Assembly: GCF_001679725.1 (NCBI RefSeq)
Contig: NZ_CP016282.1
Location: 3,286,001-3,350,000, forward strand
Source: Cryobacterium arcticum
GTDB lineage: Bacteria; Actinomycetota; Actinomycetes; Actinomycetales; Microbacteriaceae
DNA length: 64,000 nucleotides
Direction of reading: 5' to 3'
Positions 26,073-35,139 of the stretch are shown in pieces; position 1 is the first letter of the stretch; each line of letters begins with the position of its first letter. The notes beneath the pieces are model-generated. The model saw nothing but the letters and a program-made list of their open reading frames with translations. It was not told where the DNA came from and did no database searches. Made by a program: the position numbers and the translations under genes.

Positions 26073-27266
26073 TTACTTGAGAACCTTGATGACGGTTCCG
26101 GCGCCGACGGTGCGGCCACCTTCACGGATAGCGAAGCCGAGGCCCTCTTCCATGGCGATCGGCTGGATCAGCGCGACGGTCATTTCAACCGTGTCGCCGG
26201 GCATGACCATCTCGGTGCCCTCGGGCAGCGTGATGACGCCGGTGACGTCGGTGGTGCGGAAGTAGAACTGCGGGCGGTAGTTCGCGTAGAACGGGTTGTG
26301 ACGCCCACCCTCATCCTTTGACAGGATGTACGCGGTGCCCTCGAAGTCGGTGTGCGGCGTAACCGAACCCGGCTTGACGACAACCTGGCCGCGCTCGACG
26401 TCTTCGCGCTTGGTGCCACGAAGAAGAAGACCACAGTTCTCGCCGGCCCATGCCTCGTCGAGCTGCTTGTGGAACATCTCGATACCAGTGACCGTGGTCT
26501 TGATGGTCGGGCGGATGCCGACAACCTCGACCTCGGAGTTGATCTTGAGGGTTCCACGCTCGGCGCGGCCGGTGACGACAGTTCCACGACCGGTGATCGT
26601 GAAGACGTCCTCGATCGGCATCAGGAAGGGCTTGTCCTTGTCGCGGACGGGCTCCGGGAAGTAGTCATCCACTGCCTGCATGAGCTCGAGGATCTTTGCA
26701 ACCCACTTGGGGTCACCCTCGAGCGCCTTGAGGGCGGAAACCTGAACGACGGGGGCGTTGTCGCCATCGAAGCCCTGGCTGGAGAGCAGTTCGCGAACCT
26801 CGAGCTCAACGAGCTCAAGGATCTCTTCGTCGTCGACCGCGTCGGACTTGTTCAGCGCGACGAGCAGGGACGGCACGCCGACCTGCTTGGCGAGCAGAAC
26901 GTGCTCACGGGTCTGAGCCATCGGGCCGTCAGTAGCGGCAACCACGAGGATCGCGCCGTCCATCTGAGCAGCACCGGTGATCATGTTCTTGATGTAGTCA
27001 GCGTGGCCGGGAGCGTCGACGTGTGCGTAGTGACGCTTCTCGGTCTCGTACTCAACATGCGAGATGTTGATCGTGATACCGCGCTGGCGTTCTTCCGGAG
27101 CAGAGTCGATCGACGCGAAGTCGCGCTGAACGTTGGTCTTGGACGGGTACGTGTCGGCAAGGACCTTGGAGATCGCTGCAGTCAGCGTGGTCTTTCCGTG
27201 GTCAACGTGACCGATCGTTCCGATGTTTACGTGCGGCTTGGTCCGCTCGAACTTGGCCTTGGCCAC
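26073..27266 (-). CDS. tuf: Translation elongation factor EF-Tu
   Basis: A full-length 397-residue EF-Tu. G1 is [10 protein letters not shown]2 lies in the [14 protein letters not shown] region, G3 is DAPGHADY, G4 is NKSD and G5 is SALKAL. The GTPase domain is followed by domains 2 and 3, ending in [12 protein letters not shown]-Tu carries aminoacyl-tRNA to the ribosome as a GTP complex. The start is GTG 27266 with GAGGAGG upstream. It is the last gene of the str operon, 126 bases after fusA. That gap contains two hairpins, which may tune tuf expression separately. Codon use is strongly biased, as expected of a highly expressed gene. Confidence 0.99.
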   Translation of the reverse strand: MAKAKFERTKPHVNIGTIGHVDHGKTTLTAAISKVLADTYPSKTNVQRDFASIDSAPEERQRGITINISHVEYETEKRHYAHVDAPGHADYIKNMITGAAQMDGAILVVAATDGPMAQTREHVLLAKQVGVPSLLVALNKSDAVDDEEILELVELEVRELLSSQGFDGDNAPVVQVSALKALEGDPKWVAKILELMQAVDDYFPEPVRDKDKPFLMPIEDVFTITGRGTVVTGRAERGTLKINSEVEVVGIRPTIKTTVTGIEMFHKQLDEAWAGENCGLLLRGTKREDVERGQVVVKPGSVTPHTDFEGTAYILSKDEGGRHNPFYANYRPQFYFRTTDVTGVITLPEGTEMVMPGDTVEMTVALIQPIAMEEGLGFAIREGGRTVGAGTVIKVLK

Positions 27267-27373
27267 TGTGGGTCCTCCTCAGGACTCTCGGCTCCACCGG
27301 ACGTTGGTTTACGCCCGGTGGAACTGCTGGATTTGTGTACTTATGTTACTCGGGCCAGGAGGCCTAAGCGATT

Positions 27374-27387
27374 CGGCCCGAAGGCCG
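27374..27387 (-). terminator. UUCG-loop hairpin just after fusA
   Basis: On the minus strand CGGCC-TTCG-GGCCG forms a small, very stable tetraloop hairpin six bases after the fusA stop codon. No T-run follows. It is better read as a partial terminator or mRNA-processing/stability element between fusA and tuf. A second inverted repeat (TCCACCGG at 27293-27300, CCGGTGGA at 27315-27322) lies in the tuf leader. Confidence 0.4.
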
Positions 27388-27392
27388 GTGGG

Positions 27393-29507
27393 TTATTCGC
27401 CCTTGTTCTTCTGGATGATCTCGTCGGCAACAGCCTTCGGGACCTCCTGGTAGCTCTCGAAAGTCATCGAGTACACCGCGCGGCCAGAGGTCTTGGACCT
27501 CAGGTCGCCGATGTAACCGAACATCTCCGACAGCGGAACGTGAGCGCGAATAACCTTCACGCCCTGTGCGTCCTCCATGGTCTGGATCTGGCCACGACGA
27601 GAGTTGAGGTCACCGATGACGTCACCCATGTATTCCTCAGGGGTGCGCACCTCGACGGCCATCAACGGCTCGAGAAGAACGGGGTTTGCCTTACGAACGG
27701 CTTCCTTGAAGCCCATCGAACCGGCAATCTTGAACGCCATCTCCGAAGAGTCGACATCGTGAGCGGCGCCATCAAGCAGCAGCGCGCGCACGCCGACCAT
27801 CGGGTAGCCGGCGAGCACACCCACGTTGAGGGCATCCTGGATTCCGGCGTCAACCGAAGGGATGTACTCACGCGGGATACGTCCACCGGTGACCTTGTTC
27901 ACGAACTCGTACGACTGGTCGGCAGTGATTTCAAGCGGCTCGATCGCGAACTGAATCTTCGCGAACTGGCCGGATCCACCGGTCTGCTTCTTGTGCGTGT
28001 AGTCGTGACGCTCGACGGCCTTCTTGATCGTCTCGCGGTAAGCAACCTGGGGCTTGCCGACGTTCGCCTCAACGTTGAATTCACGCTTCATGCGGTCGAC
28101 GAGGATGTCCAGGTGAAGCTCGCCCATTCCCTTGATGACCGTCTGACCAGTTTCCTGGTTCTGCTCGGTACGGAAAGTGGGGTCTTCTTCGGCCAGCTTC
28201 TGGATCGCGAGACCCAGCTTTTCCTGGTCCTGCTTGGTCTTCGGCTCGATGGCAACCTCGATAACCGGGTCAGGGAACGTCATCGACTCGAGTACGACCT
28301 GCTGGGCAGGGTCGCACAGGGTGTCGCCGGTGGTCGTGTCCTTGAGGCCGATGACCGCGTAGATGTGACCAGCGGTAACGAAACCGACCGGGTTCTCCTT
28401 GTTGGCGTGCATCTGGAAGATCTTCCCGATGCGCTCCTTCTTGCCCTTGGTGGAGTTGATAATCTGAGCACCGGAGTCGATACGACCGGAGTAAACCCGG
28501 ATGTAGGTGAGACGACCGAAGAACGGGTGCACAGCAACCTTGAACGCCAGAGCCGCGAAGGGCTCGTCAGCGTTCGGGTGCAGCATGACAACCTTTTCTT
28601 CGTCGCGAGCGTCGTGCGCCTCAATGGCGGGAACGTCGAGCGGCGTCGGCAGGTAGTCGACAACGGCATCCAGCATCGGCTGCACACCACGGTTCTTGAA
28701 CGCGGAACCGCAGAGGACCGGGTAGATCTCGCTGGCGACCGTGAGCTTACGGATCGCGTGCTTGATCTCGGAAACGGTGAGCTCTTCGCCGGAGAAGTAC
28801 TTCTCCATGAGCTCGTCGTCGGTCTCGGCAACGGTCTCGAGGAGCAGCTTGCGGTACTCAGCAGCCTTCTCAACGAGGTCGGCGGGGATCTCTTCGATGG
28901 CGTACTTGGCGCCCATCTCGACGTCACCCTTGGAGTCGCCGCGCCAGGTCAGTGCACGCATCTCGACGAGGTCGACAACGCCCTCGAAGTTGGACTCTTC
29001 ACCGATCGGCAGCTGGATGACCAGCGGCTTCGCGCCGAGGCGCTTGATGATGGTGTCGACGGTGTAGTAGAAGTCGGCGCCGAGCTTGTCCATCTTGTTG
29101 ACAAAGCAGATGCGGGGCACGTCGTACTTGTCGGCCTGGCGCCAGACGGTCTCGGACTGGGGCTCAACGCCCTCCTTGCCGTCGAACACTGCGACAGCGC
29201 CGTCGAGAACGCGGAGCGAACGCTCCACCTCGACGGTGAAGTCCACGTGGCCGGGGGTGTCGATGATGTTGATCTGGTTGCCGGACCAGAAGCACGTCGT
29301 TGCAGCGGACGTGATCGTGATGCCACGTTCCTGCTCCTGTGCCATCCAGTCCATCGTGGAGGCGCCATCGTGCGTCTCACCGATCTTGTGGTTCACACCC
29401 GTGTAGAACAGGATGCGCTCGGTCGTGGTGGTCTTGCCAGCATCAATGTGGGCCATGATGCCGATGTTGCGGACCTTGCTCAGGTCGGTGAGCACGTCAA
29501 GTGCCAC
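27393..29507 (-). CDS. fusA: Translation elongation factor EF-G
   Basis: A 704-residue EF-G of normal length. The N-terminal GTPase has [17 protein letters not shown] (G1), the [14 protein letters not shown] switch region, [15 protein letters not shown] (G3) and [12 protein letters not shown] (G4). Domain IV is recognisable by [19 protein letters not shown] and [20 protein letters not shown] drives translocation of tRNA and mRNA on the ribosome. The start is GTG 29507 with GGAGGACAC before it. It lies between rpsG and tuf in the standard str order. One copy of the palindromic repeat family lies in the gap between rpsG and fusA. Confidence 0.99.
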   Translation of the reverse strand: MALDVLTDLSKVRNIGIMAHIDAGKTTTTERILFYTGVNHKIGETHDGASTMDWMAQEQERGITITSAATTCFWSGNQINIIDTPGHVDFTVEVERSLRVLDGAVAVFDGKEGVEPQSETVWRQADKYDVPRICFVNKMDKLGADFYYTVDTIIKRLGAKPLVIQLPIGEESNFEGVVDLVEMRALTWRGDSKGDVEMGAKYAIEEIPADLVEKAAEYRKLLLETVAETDDELMEKYFSGEELTVSEIKHAIRKLTVASEIYPVLCGSAFKNRGVQPMLDAVVDYLPTPLDVPAIEAHDARDEEKVVMLHPNADEPFAALAFKVAVHPFFGRLTYIRVYSGRIDSGAQIINSTKGKKERIGKIFQMHANKENPVGFVTAGHIYAVIGLKDTTTGDTLCDPAQQVVLESMTFPDPVIEVAIEPKTKQDQEKLGLAIQKLAEEDPTFRTEQNQETGQTVIKGMGELHLDILVDRMKREFNVEANVGKPQVAYRETIKKAVERHDYTHKKQTGGSGQFAKIQFAIEPLEITADQSYEFVNKVTGGRIPREYIPSVDAGIQDALNVGVLAGYPMVGVRALLLDGAAHDVDSSEMAFKIAGSMGFKEAVRKANPVLLEPLMAVEVRTPEEYMGDVIGDLNSRRGQIQTMEDAQGVKVIRAHVPLSEMFGYIGDLRSKTSGRAVYSMTFESYQEVPKAVADEIIQKNKGE

Positions 29508-29587
29508 GGGTGTCCTCCGGAAGTGTTGTGAAAGATGAGGTTGAACAGGCTTGCTGCAGGACGAGCCTGCACCGCCGGCCGAGCTTG

Positions 29588-29622
29588 ATGAGACGAGGTC
29601 TCGCCAAGCTCGACCAGCGAGT
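29588..29622. repeat. Solitary copy of the palindromic repeat inside the str operon
   Basis: GAGGTCTCGCCAAGCTCGACCAGC differs from the family core by one base in the centre. It lies between rpsG and fusA, so it is transcribed within an essential operon. It is the only copy in the window that is clearly inside an operon with no array around it. Confidence 0.7.
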
Positions 29623-29627
29623 AGCGA

Positions 29628-30098
29628 CTACCAGCGGTAGTGAGCGAAAGCCTTGTTCGCTTCAGCCATCTTGTGAGTGTCCTCACGACGCTTCACTGCG
29701 GCGCCGAGGCCGTTGGATGCGTCGAGGATCTCGTTGGTGAGACGCTCGGTCATGGTCTTCTCGCGACGCGCCTTGGCGTAGCTGGTCAACCAACGCAGCG
29801 CGAGGGTGTTCGCGCGGTGCGGCTTGACTTCGACGGGCACCTGGTAGGTGGAACCACCGACGCGGCGCGAACGCACCTCGAGGGTCGGGCGCACGTTGTC
29901 GAGTGCCTTCTTCAGCGTGACAACAGCATCCGCACCGTTCTTGGCAACAACGCCTTCGAGTGCATCGTAAACGATGCGCTCGGCGAGGCCCTTCTTGCCG
30001 TCGAGGAGGATCTTGTTGACCAGCTGGCTAACAATGGGGGCGCCGTATACCGGGTCAGCGATAACGGGACGCTTGGGCGCTGGGCCTTTACGAGGCAT
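29628..30098 (-). CDS. rpsG: 30S ribosomal protein S7
   Basis: A 156-residue S7 of normal length. It begins [19 protein letters not shown] and contains [35 protein letters not shown] and the C-terminal [21 protein letters not shown]7 nucleates assembly of the 30S head by binding 16S rRNA. Its ATG overlaps the rpsL stop by one base (TAATG at 30096-30100), so the two are translationally coupled. It is followed after 120 bases by fusA. Confidence 0.99.
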   Translation of the reverse strand: MPRKGPAPKRPVIADPVYGAPIVSQLVNKILLDGKKGLAERIVYDALEGVVAKNGADAVVTLKKALDNVRPTLEVRSRRVGGSTYQVPVEVKPHRANTLALRWLTSYAKARREKTMTERLTNEILDASNGLGAAVKRREDTHKMAEANKAFAHYRW

Positions 30099-30472
30099 TA
30101 CTTCTTCTCCATCTTGGCGCCGTAGCGGCTACGAGCCTGCTTGCGGTTCTTGACTGCCTGGGTGTCCAGGGCGCCACGAACGATCTTGTAACGAACACCG
30201 GGGAGGTCCTTAACACGACCGCCGCGAACGAGCACCATCGAGTGCTCCTGCAGGTTGTGGCCTTCACCGGGGATGTAGGCGGTGACCTCGGTACCGTTGG
30301 ACAGCTTGACGCGAGCAACCTTGCGGAGAGCCGAGTTCGGCTTCTTCGGGGTGGTCGTGTACACGCGCGTGCAAACGCCGCGCTGCTGGGGGTTGGACTT
30401 CAGGGCGGGAGCCTTGGTCTTGGTGACCTTGGGGCTGCGTCCCTTTCGCACCAACTGCTGAATGGTGGGCAC
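30098..30472 (-). CDS. rpsL: 30S ribosomal protein S12
   Basis: A 124-residue S12. The start is GTG 30472, with AAGGAG eight bases upstream; the family N-terminus [11 protein letters not shown] follows directly, which excludes the longer open frame. Landmarks are [19 protein letters not shown] (the streptomycin-related loop), [13 protein letters not shown] and [14 protein letters not shown]. The lysines that mutate in streptomycin resistance are wild type (the K in PKKPN and in RVKDLPG). S12 controls decoding accuracy. It opens the str operon. Confidence 0.99.
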   Translation of the reverse strand: MPTIQQLVRKGRSPKVTKTKAPALKSNPQQRGVCTRVYTTTPKKPNSALRKVARVKLSNGTEVTAYIPGEGHNLQEHSMVLVRGGRVKDLPGVRYKIVRGALDTQAVKNRKQARSRYGAKMEKK

Positions 30473-30732
30473 TAATAACTCCTTGTTTTTGCTGCACGGT
30501 GACAGCTGACTGATGTCAAAGCATTCGAATCGCACTTCACAGTGCTCATCGAGTTCATCTGGACCCTCCGGACATCACGAACTCGCGTTCGATCGTTCTG
30601 GTGGGTATGCCGTGGGGGCCGCTCGGAGAGCAAACCCTGTTTGCGTGGAGTGTCGGGGCGACTGAAGTGCAACCCGATGTTGGAACAACGAAGCGGCATA
30701 ACTGAAGCGCACGACAAAGCGCACACCCGTCA

Positions 30733-30761
30733 ATGCTAACCCCGCCGGGGTTGCGGGTCAA
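30733..30761 (-). promoter_or_regulatory. Promoter of the str operon (rpsL-rpsG-fusA-tuf)
   Basis: On the minus strand TTGACC (30756-30761) and TAGCAT (30733-30738) are separated by exactly 17 bases. Transcription would start near 30726, giving a leader of about 250 bases before rpsL. The spacer itself is a perfect inverted repeat (AACCCC-GCC-GGGGTT, 30739-30753). The rest of the 301-base gap between rpsL and the hypothetical gene to the right shows no other convincing element. Confidence 0.6.
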
Positions 30762-30773
30762 GCGCGTCCGACT

Positions 30774-31418
30774 TCAGGTGCTGTGCGGATCGAGCGTGCT
30801 GCCCAGGTCGGCCAGCAGCGCCTGCACCTGCGGCTCAACGAACCGGGCGATGGCCTGCTGCAGTTCGGGCCGGTGCGCCACCAGGGCCGCACAGACCTGC
30901 TTGCCCACGAGCAGGGCGTGGTCGTCGGCGAGCCGCATCTCCACCCGCAGCGCCGCCTTCTCCTCCGCGCTCAGGGGCGGCGGAACGAGCTCCGGGTCGT
31001 CCGCGCTGGGCGGCGGCACGAAGTCCTCGAACATGAACAGGTACGGCTCGTTCGGGTCGGCGGGCGGGTCGATGTCGACGCCGTCGAACTCCGGGCCGAG
31101 CCCCTCCAGCGGGTGATACGCCGCCTGTGCTTCCCGGCGCAGTTCGATCAACCCGAGTTCGCGGTTGAGCATCGGCAGGTTCAGGGAGGTGTAAGTGTCG
31201 ACTTCGTCTTCGATGAGCGTCTTGATGCGCATCGAGAGCGGATGCTGCACCGCGTGCGGCACATCCGTGTCGAGGCCGGCAGCGCGCAGCACCGGGGAGC
31301 CGAAGCAGTGCTGGCAGAGTCTGGAGCGTGCCCGGTGCGTTCCGGGCTGCCACTTGGGAACCCAACGCAACCAGGCCTCGACCTCGCGGCCGACCCGCGA
31401 CTCGATGGATGCATCCAT
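30774..31418 (-). CDS. Conserved-looking hypothetical protein with a CxxC motif
   Basis: A 214-residue soluble protein with no signal peptide or membrane helix. Near the N-terminus is RLCQHCFGSPVLRAAG, whose CxxC could bind metal, although no second Cys pair is present. The middle is rich in Pro and acidic residues (VDIDPPADPNEPYLF, EDFVPPPSADDPELVPPP), and the C-terminal third is helical. I do not recognise the family. It precedes the str operon in the same orientation, ending 13 bases before the str minus-35 box, so it does not share that promoter. A repeat array lies directly upstream of it. Confidence 0.65.
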   Translation of the reverse strand: MDASIESRVGREVEAWLRWVPKWQPGTHRARSRLCQHCFGSPVLRAAGLDTDVPHAVQHPLSMRIKTLIEDEVDTYTSLNLPMLNRELGLIELRREAQAAYHPLEGLGPEFDGVDIDPPADPNEPYLFMFEDFVPPPSADDPELVPPPLSAEEKAALRVEMRLADDHALLVGKQVCAALVAHRPELQQAIARFVEPQVQALLADLGSTLDPHST

Positions 31419-31479
31419 GGCTGTCGAGTTTAGTCGGTGCGGGCGCCGGAGTCACCAGGATTCGGCAAGCCACCTCGTC

Positions 31480-32160
31480 GGTCGAGCTTGTCGAGACCCC
31501 GCGAGCCGGCCTCGCGACGCACGTCACCTGGTTTCGACAAGCTCAACCAGCGTGTGGTCGAGCCCCACGCGTCGGTCGAGCCTGTCGAGACCCCGCGAGC
31601 CGATCTCTCGACGCACGTCGCCAGGTTTCGACAAGCTCAACCAGCGTGTGGTCGCGGCCACCTCGTCGGTCGAGCCTGTCGAGACCCCGCGAGCCGGCCT
31701 CGCGACGCACGTCACCTGGTTTCGACAAGCTCAACCAGCGTGGGGGTCACCTGGTTTCGACAAGCTCAACCAGCGTGTGGTCGCGGCCACCTCGTCGGTC
31801 GAGCCTGTCGAGACCCCGCGAGCCGGCCTCGCGACGCACGTCACCTGGTTTCGACAAGCTCAACCAGCGTGGGGGTCACCTGGTTTCGACAAGCTCAACC
31901 AGCGTGTGGTCGCGGCCACCTCGTCGGTCGAGCTTGTCGAGACCCCGTGGGCCGGCCTCGCGACGCACGTCACCTGGTTTCGACAAGCTCAACCAGCGTG
32001 TGGTCGCGGCCACCTCGTCGGTCGAGCTTGTCGAGACCCCGCGAGCCGGCCTCTCGACGCACGTCACCTGGTTTCGACAAGCTCAACCAGCGTGTGGGTC
32101 ACCTGGTTTCGACAAGCTCAACCAGCGGAGGGGTCACCTGGTTTCGACATGCTCAACCGG
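31480..32160. repeat. Large alternating array of about sixteen palindromic repeat units
   Basis: About sixteen copies of two variants alternate: GGTCGAGC(T/C)TGTCGAGACC and, in the other orientation, GGTTTCGACAAGCTCAACC. Between them are conserved spacers (GCGAGCCGGCCTCGCGACGCACGTCACC and GCGTGTGGTCGCGGCCACCTCGTC). A larger unit of about 130 bases is repeated several times, and short two-core units appear where a section was duplicated. The final copy has decayed (GACATGCTCAACC). The array separates the CxxC hypothetical gene start from the 3' end of the YitT-family gene. Confidence 0.92.
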
Positions 32161-32179
32161 CGGAAGGGGGCTCGCGCGG

Positions 32180-32821
32180 TTAGCCGAAGTAGCGGTCGGG
32201 GCGGTGGTTCATGGCGATGATCATGTTGAGGATGACCGCGCCCACCACCGAGAGCAGCACCATGGGCACCGGCAGGGTGGCGAAGGCCGCGAGCACGATG
32301 AGCACGTCCACGACGAGCTGCACGTAACCGGCACGCCATCCGCGGCTCTTCTGCAAGTACAGAGCGAGGATGTTCACCCCGCCCAGGCTGGCCTGGTGCC
32401 GGAACAGCACGATGAGGCCGATGCCCGCGAGCAAACTGCCGAGCAGCGTGGCGTAGATCGGGTTCATGTCCCCGATCTCGAGCATGAGCGGATGCACCTC
32501 GGAGAAGAGCGAGACGAGCACCACGGCGATGAGGGTCTTCACGGTGAAGCGCCAGCCCATGCGCCAGATCGCCAGGGCGAAGAACGGCAGGTTGACCAGC
32601 ACGAACCACACGCCGAACGACCAGCCGGTGGCGTAGCTGGCGAGCAGGGCGATGCCCGCGGTGCCACCGGTGGCGACGCCGACCTCCTTGAGGAGGTAGA
32701 GGCCGAAGGAGACGGCGAAGGTTCCGATGAAGAGGGCCACCACGTTCTCGAAGCGGCTGTGCGGCACCCGCTGCGGACCCTCGGACGGGTCGACGATGGT
32801 TGCGGGTACGGTGCGCGTCAC
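32180..32821 (-). CDS. YitT family membrane protein
   Basis: A 213-residue integral membrane protein with about five helices. Family features are FIGTFAVSFGLYLLKEVGVATGGTAGIALL, the PFFALAIWRMGWRFTVKTL segment and SLGGVNILALYLQKSRGWRAG. YitT-like proteins are of uncertain function, possibly transporters. The start at GTG 32821 is preferred; it overlaps the TGA of a 12-codon frame beginning at ATG 32856 (MTSAEFLPKPRA), arranged so that the mini-ORF could couple to it. A single-base frameshift joining the two cannot be excluded. The C-terminal soluble domain (DUF2179) found in many relatives is absent. Confidence 0.8.
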   Translation of the reverse strand: MTRTVPATIVDPSEGPQRVPHSRFENVVALFIGTFAVSFGLYLLKEVGVATGGTAGIALLASYATGWSFGVWFVLVNLPFFALAIWRMGWRFTVKTLIAVVLVSLFSEVHPLMLEIGDMNPIYATLLGSLLAGIGLIVLFRHQASLGGVNILALYLQKSRGWRAGYVQLVVDVLIVLAAFATLPVPMVLLSVVGAVILNMIIAMNHRPDRYFG

Positions 32822-32949
32822 GCGCGCGGCTTCGGCAGGAACTCGGCACTGGTCATTACGCCATGGTATCGAGCTACCGAGTCGGGCCGACGCCGTCCGG
32901 CCGGGGACTAAGGCCCAAGTCGGCCAGCACGCGTGCCGACGGGAGCGGA

Positions 32950-33507
32950 TCAGCCCAGGGCGGCGGGCTTGTCGGGTACCGGGCCGGGCCAGGGACCGTA
33001 GCGCTCGGCGAGGTCGTCCACCGAAAGGTCGAGCCCGGGGCCGGCCTGACCGGTCCAGCCGAGCTCGGCGGCGACCGGGGCCAGGTCGATGGCGGTGTCG
33101 CCGCCGAGGAACCCGACCGACACCACGGTGGTGGGCTCCTCCGCGGTGACCGACCAGGCCTGGGCGAGGGTGTAGTCCAGCAGCACGGCCAGGTCCCCCG
33201 CGTAGCCGGCCTCGAGGTTGAGGCCCGCGGTGAGTTCGATCTGCGAGGGCAGCCCGTTGGGTCCACTGGTGACGACGGCGTCGAGCACCCCGGGAACCTG
33301 CTTGAGCTCGGCCACGGCCGCGGAACTCTTGCGCTCGGCGTCGGCCGGGGTGCCCGACGCCGACGCGTCGGACCCCGGAGTCTCGGCGGCCGGGCCCGCA
33401 GGTGGGCGCAGGCCGGCGCATCCGCTGAGCAGAACGGACCCGGCGAGCAGCACGGCGACCAGGGCGCGGCGGCGAGGGCGCGGGAAGGCGGGAGAGGACG
33501 GGGGCAT
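32950..33507 (-). CDS. Hypothetical lipoprotein at the end of the type VII locus
   Basis: A 185-residue predicted lipoprotein. The signal peptide RRRALVAVLLAGSVLLSGCAG has a clear lipobox with the Cys at about residue 30. A low-complexity Ala/Pro/Ser linker precedes a folded domain with KQVPGVLDAVVTSGPNG and ELTAGLNLEAGYAGDLAVLLDYTL. This looks like the small cyclic-pattern domains of some actinobacterial lipoproteins, but I cannot assign a family. It starts three bases after the lipase-like gene and is probably co-transcribed with it, so it may be an immunity or accessory protein for that candidate effector. Confidence 0.7.
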   Translation of the reverse strand: MPPSSPAFPRPRRRALVAVLLAGSVLLSGCAGLRPPAGPAAETPGSDASASGTPADAERKSSAAVAELKQVPGVLDAVVTSGPNGLPSQIELTAGLNLEAGYAGDLAVLLDYTLAQAWSVTAEEPTTVVSVGFLGGDTAIDLAPVAAELGWTGQAGPGLDLSVDDLAERYGPWPGPVPDKPAALG

Positions 33508-33510
33508 GGG

Positions 33511-35139
33511 TTAGCGCTTCGCTCCGTAGTCGGTGGTCGTGGTGGGCTGGCCGGTGCCGAAGAAATTGCCGGCGGAGTCGGTCCAAGCGGTGATGCTGGG
33601 GTCGGTGGAGGCGTCGACTTCGGCGCCGGTCAACGCGTAGCGGTCGGCGTTGTGGGCGCCCTGCTCGCCGCCGATGCCCACGGGCACACCCTTGTCGGTC
33701 GGCAGTGACGGCGCCGCGGCGTGCACGGTCGACCAGTTGGCGGAATCGGGATTGTTGTTGCCGTCGAGCTTGGCCACCGGGTCTTCGTCGAATTCGAGGG
33801 CGAGCACCTGCACGTCGGCGGGGATGTCGAAATTGGCGATCGGTGATCCGCCGGTGACGATGTTGGTGATGTTGTAGTTCAGGGTGGGATCCGCCGCCAT
33901 CTGTCCGGCGGTGATGCCGCCCAGGCTGAAGCCTTGGAGCATGACGGGGTTCTCCGGGGTGATGCCGGCCTGCTGCATGGCCGCATCCACGGCGCTGGAG
34001 AGCGCCGTCTGCTGGGCGAGCATGGCGTGGGTGTCGCTGGTGACGTCGTTGGGAGTGCTGCCCGCGGCCGGATCCCAGACCTGGGTACTCGGGATCTGCA
34101 CGATGAAGCTGGGCGGGGTGCCGGGCACCTCCGTGATGCGGATGCGCGCGAAGCTGTCTTTGTCATCGCCGACGGCGTCGAAGGTGTCGATCTGCGCCGA
34201 TCCCTCGAACAGGGTGCTGACGCTGGTGGGCGCCACGACCTCCTGACCGACGATCGCCGGGGGTTCGAACAGGTCGGCGTCGGTGAGCAGCGGCCCGTCG
34301 TCGAAGTACCCGCCTCGGTTGCCGGCGCCGATGATGGCCTGCAGGGCCTGCTCATAGCTGGTGGGCGGCCACGGCACCCCGGTGAGCTGGGTGAGCAGCA
34401 CGTTGGTGCCGGCCAGGCCGAGGATGACGGTGAGCGGCAGGGTGAGGCCGGCGAGGAGCCCGGGGGCGCCCTGCGCGATGAGGTCGACCACCCAGGCGTT
34501 CTCCCCGGCGAGTTCGTTGAGCTGGGCGAGCTGGCTCGCCAGCTCCGCATTTACCGCGTCCTGGGCAGTGTCGACGTCGTAGGCGTCGGCCGTATTGGCC
34601 ACCAGCGAGCCCAGCGCGAGGCCCGGGTTGAGCAGCAGCGCGGGGTTGGCCAGGGTGCGGTCGACGCCCTCGCCGAGCGCGGAGACGCCCTCGGCCAGGT
34701 ACCCGCCCACGTAGACGCCGGCCACATCGGCGGCCACGAGCAGGCCGGCACCCACGGCGAGGGGCACCGCCATAACTCCCACGACCAAAGTGCCGGAGTT
34801 CACGGCCACATCGGCGAGGATCGCCAGGCTCGCGTCGACGGCTTCGTAGGCGTCCACGGCGCCGGCCAGGAACACGGCCGTGACACCCGCCTCGGTGGCG
34901 AACACGAGCATCTGGCCGGTAGCGAACACGATTTGCTGTTCGGCGGCCGCGGCGGTGATCGGCGAGAGGATGGCGGAGGCGAGCAGGTCGGCGTCGAGGG
35001 CGATGCCCGCCGCGGCCAGGGACTGGTCGACGAGCTGCTGGGCCATGGCGCTGAGCTGCGCCGATTCCGTGCGCATGTCGTCGAGCTGCGCGCCGATGCC
35101 GCCCGCTCCCCCGGAGACGGTGATCGTGGAGTCAGCCAC
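33511..35139 (-). CDS. Alpha/beta-hydrolase (lipase-like) candidate type VII effector
   Basis: A 542-residue protein starting at GTG 35139, eight bases inside the upstream gene. The N-terminal 90 residues are helical and begin STITVSGGAGGIGAQLDDM, then QLSAMAQQLVDQ, as in WXG/LXG-type targeting domains. A hydrophobic middle (about 100-250) includes LLVAADVAGVYVGGYL and LTLPLTVILGLAGTNVLL. The C-terminal part is an alpha/beta-hydrolase with nucleophile Ser405 in MLQGFSLGGITAGQ, a candidate Asp in LEFDEDPVAK, and a late His in EQGAHNADRY. No Sec signal is present. It follows a WXG-like gene and an EspG-like gene, so secretion by the type VII system is likely but unproven. Confidence 0.7.
   Translation of the reverse strand: MADSTITVSGGAGGIGAQLDDMRTESAQLSAMAQQLVDQSLAAAGIALDADLLASAILSPITAAAAEQQIVFATGQMLVFATEAGVTAVFLAGAVDAYEAVDASLAILADVAVNSGTLVVGVMAVPLAVGAGLLVAADVAGVYVGGYLAEGVSALGEGVDRTLANPALLLNPGLALGSLVANTADAYDVDTAQDAVNAELASQLAQLNELAGENAWVVDLIAQGAPGLLAGLTLPLTVILGLAGTNVLLTQLTGVPWPPTSYEQALQAIIGAGNRGGYFDDGPLLTDADLFEPPAIVGQEVVAPTSVSTLFEGSAQIDTFDAVGDDKDSFARIRITEVPGTPPSFIVQIPSTQVWDPAAGSTPNDVTSDTHAMLAQQTALSSAVDAAMQQAGITPENPVMLQGFSLGGITAGQMAADPTLNYNITNIVTGGSPIANFDIPADVQVLALEFDEDPVAKLDGNNNPDSANWSTVHAAAPSLPTDKGVPVGIGGEQGAHNADRYALTGAEVDASTDPSITAWTDSAGNFFGTGQPTTTTDYGAKR

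Noticed and set aside
26352..29531. A 1059-codon plus-strand frame across tuf and fusA
   Set aside because: It runs antisense through two genes of certain identity and the gap between them; the biased codons of highly expressed genes leave the opposite frame open.
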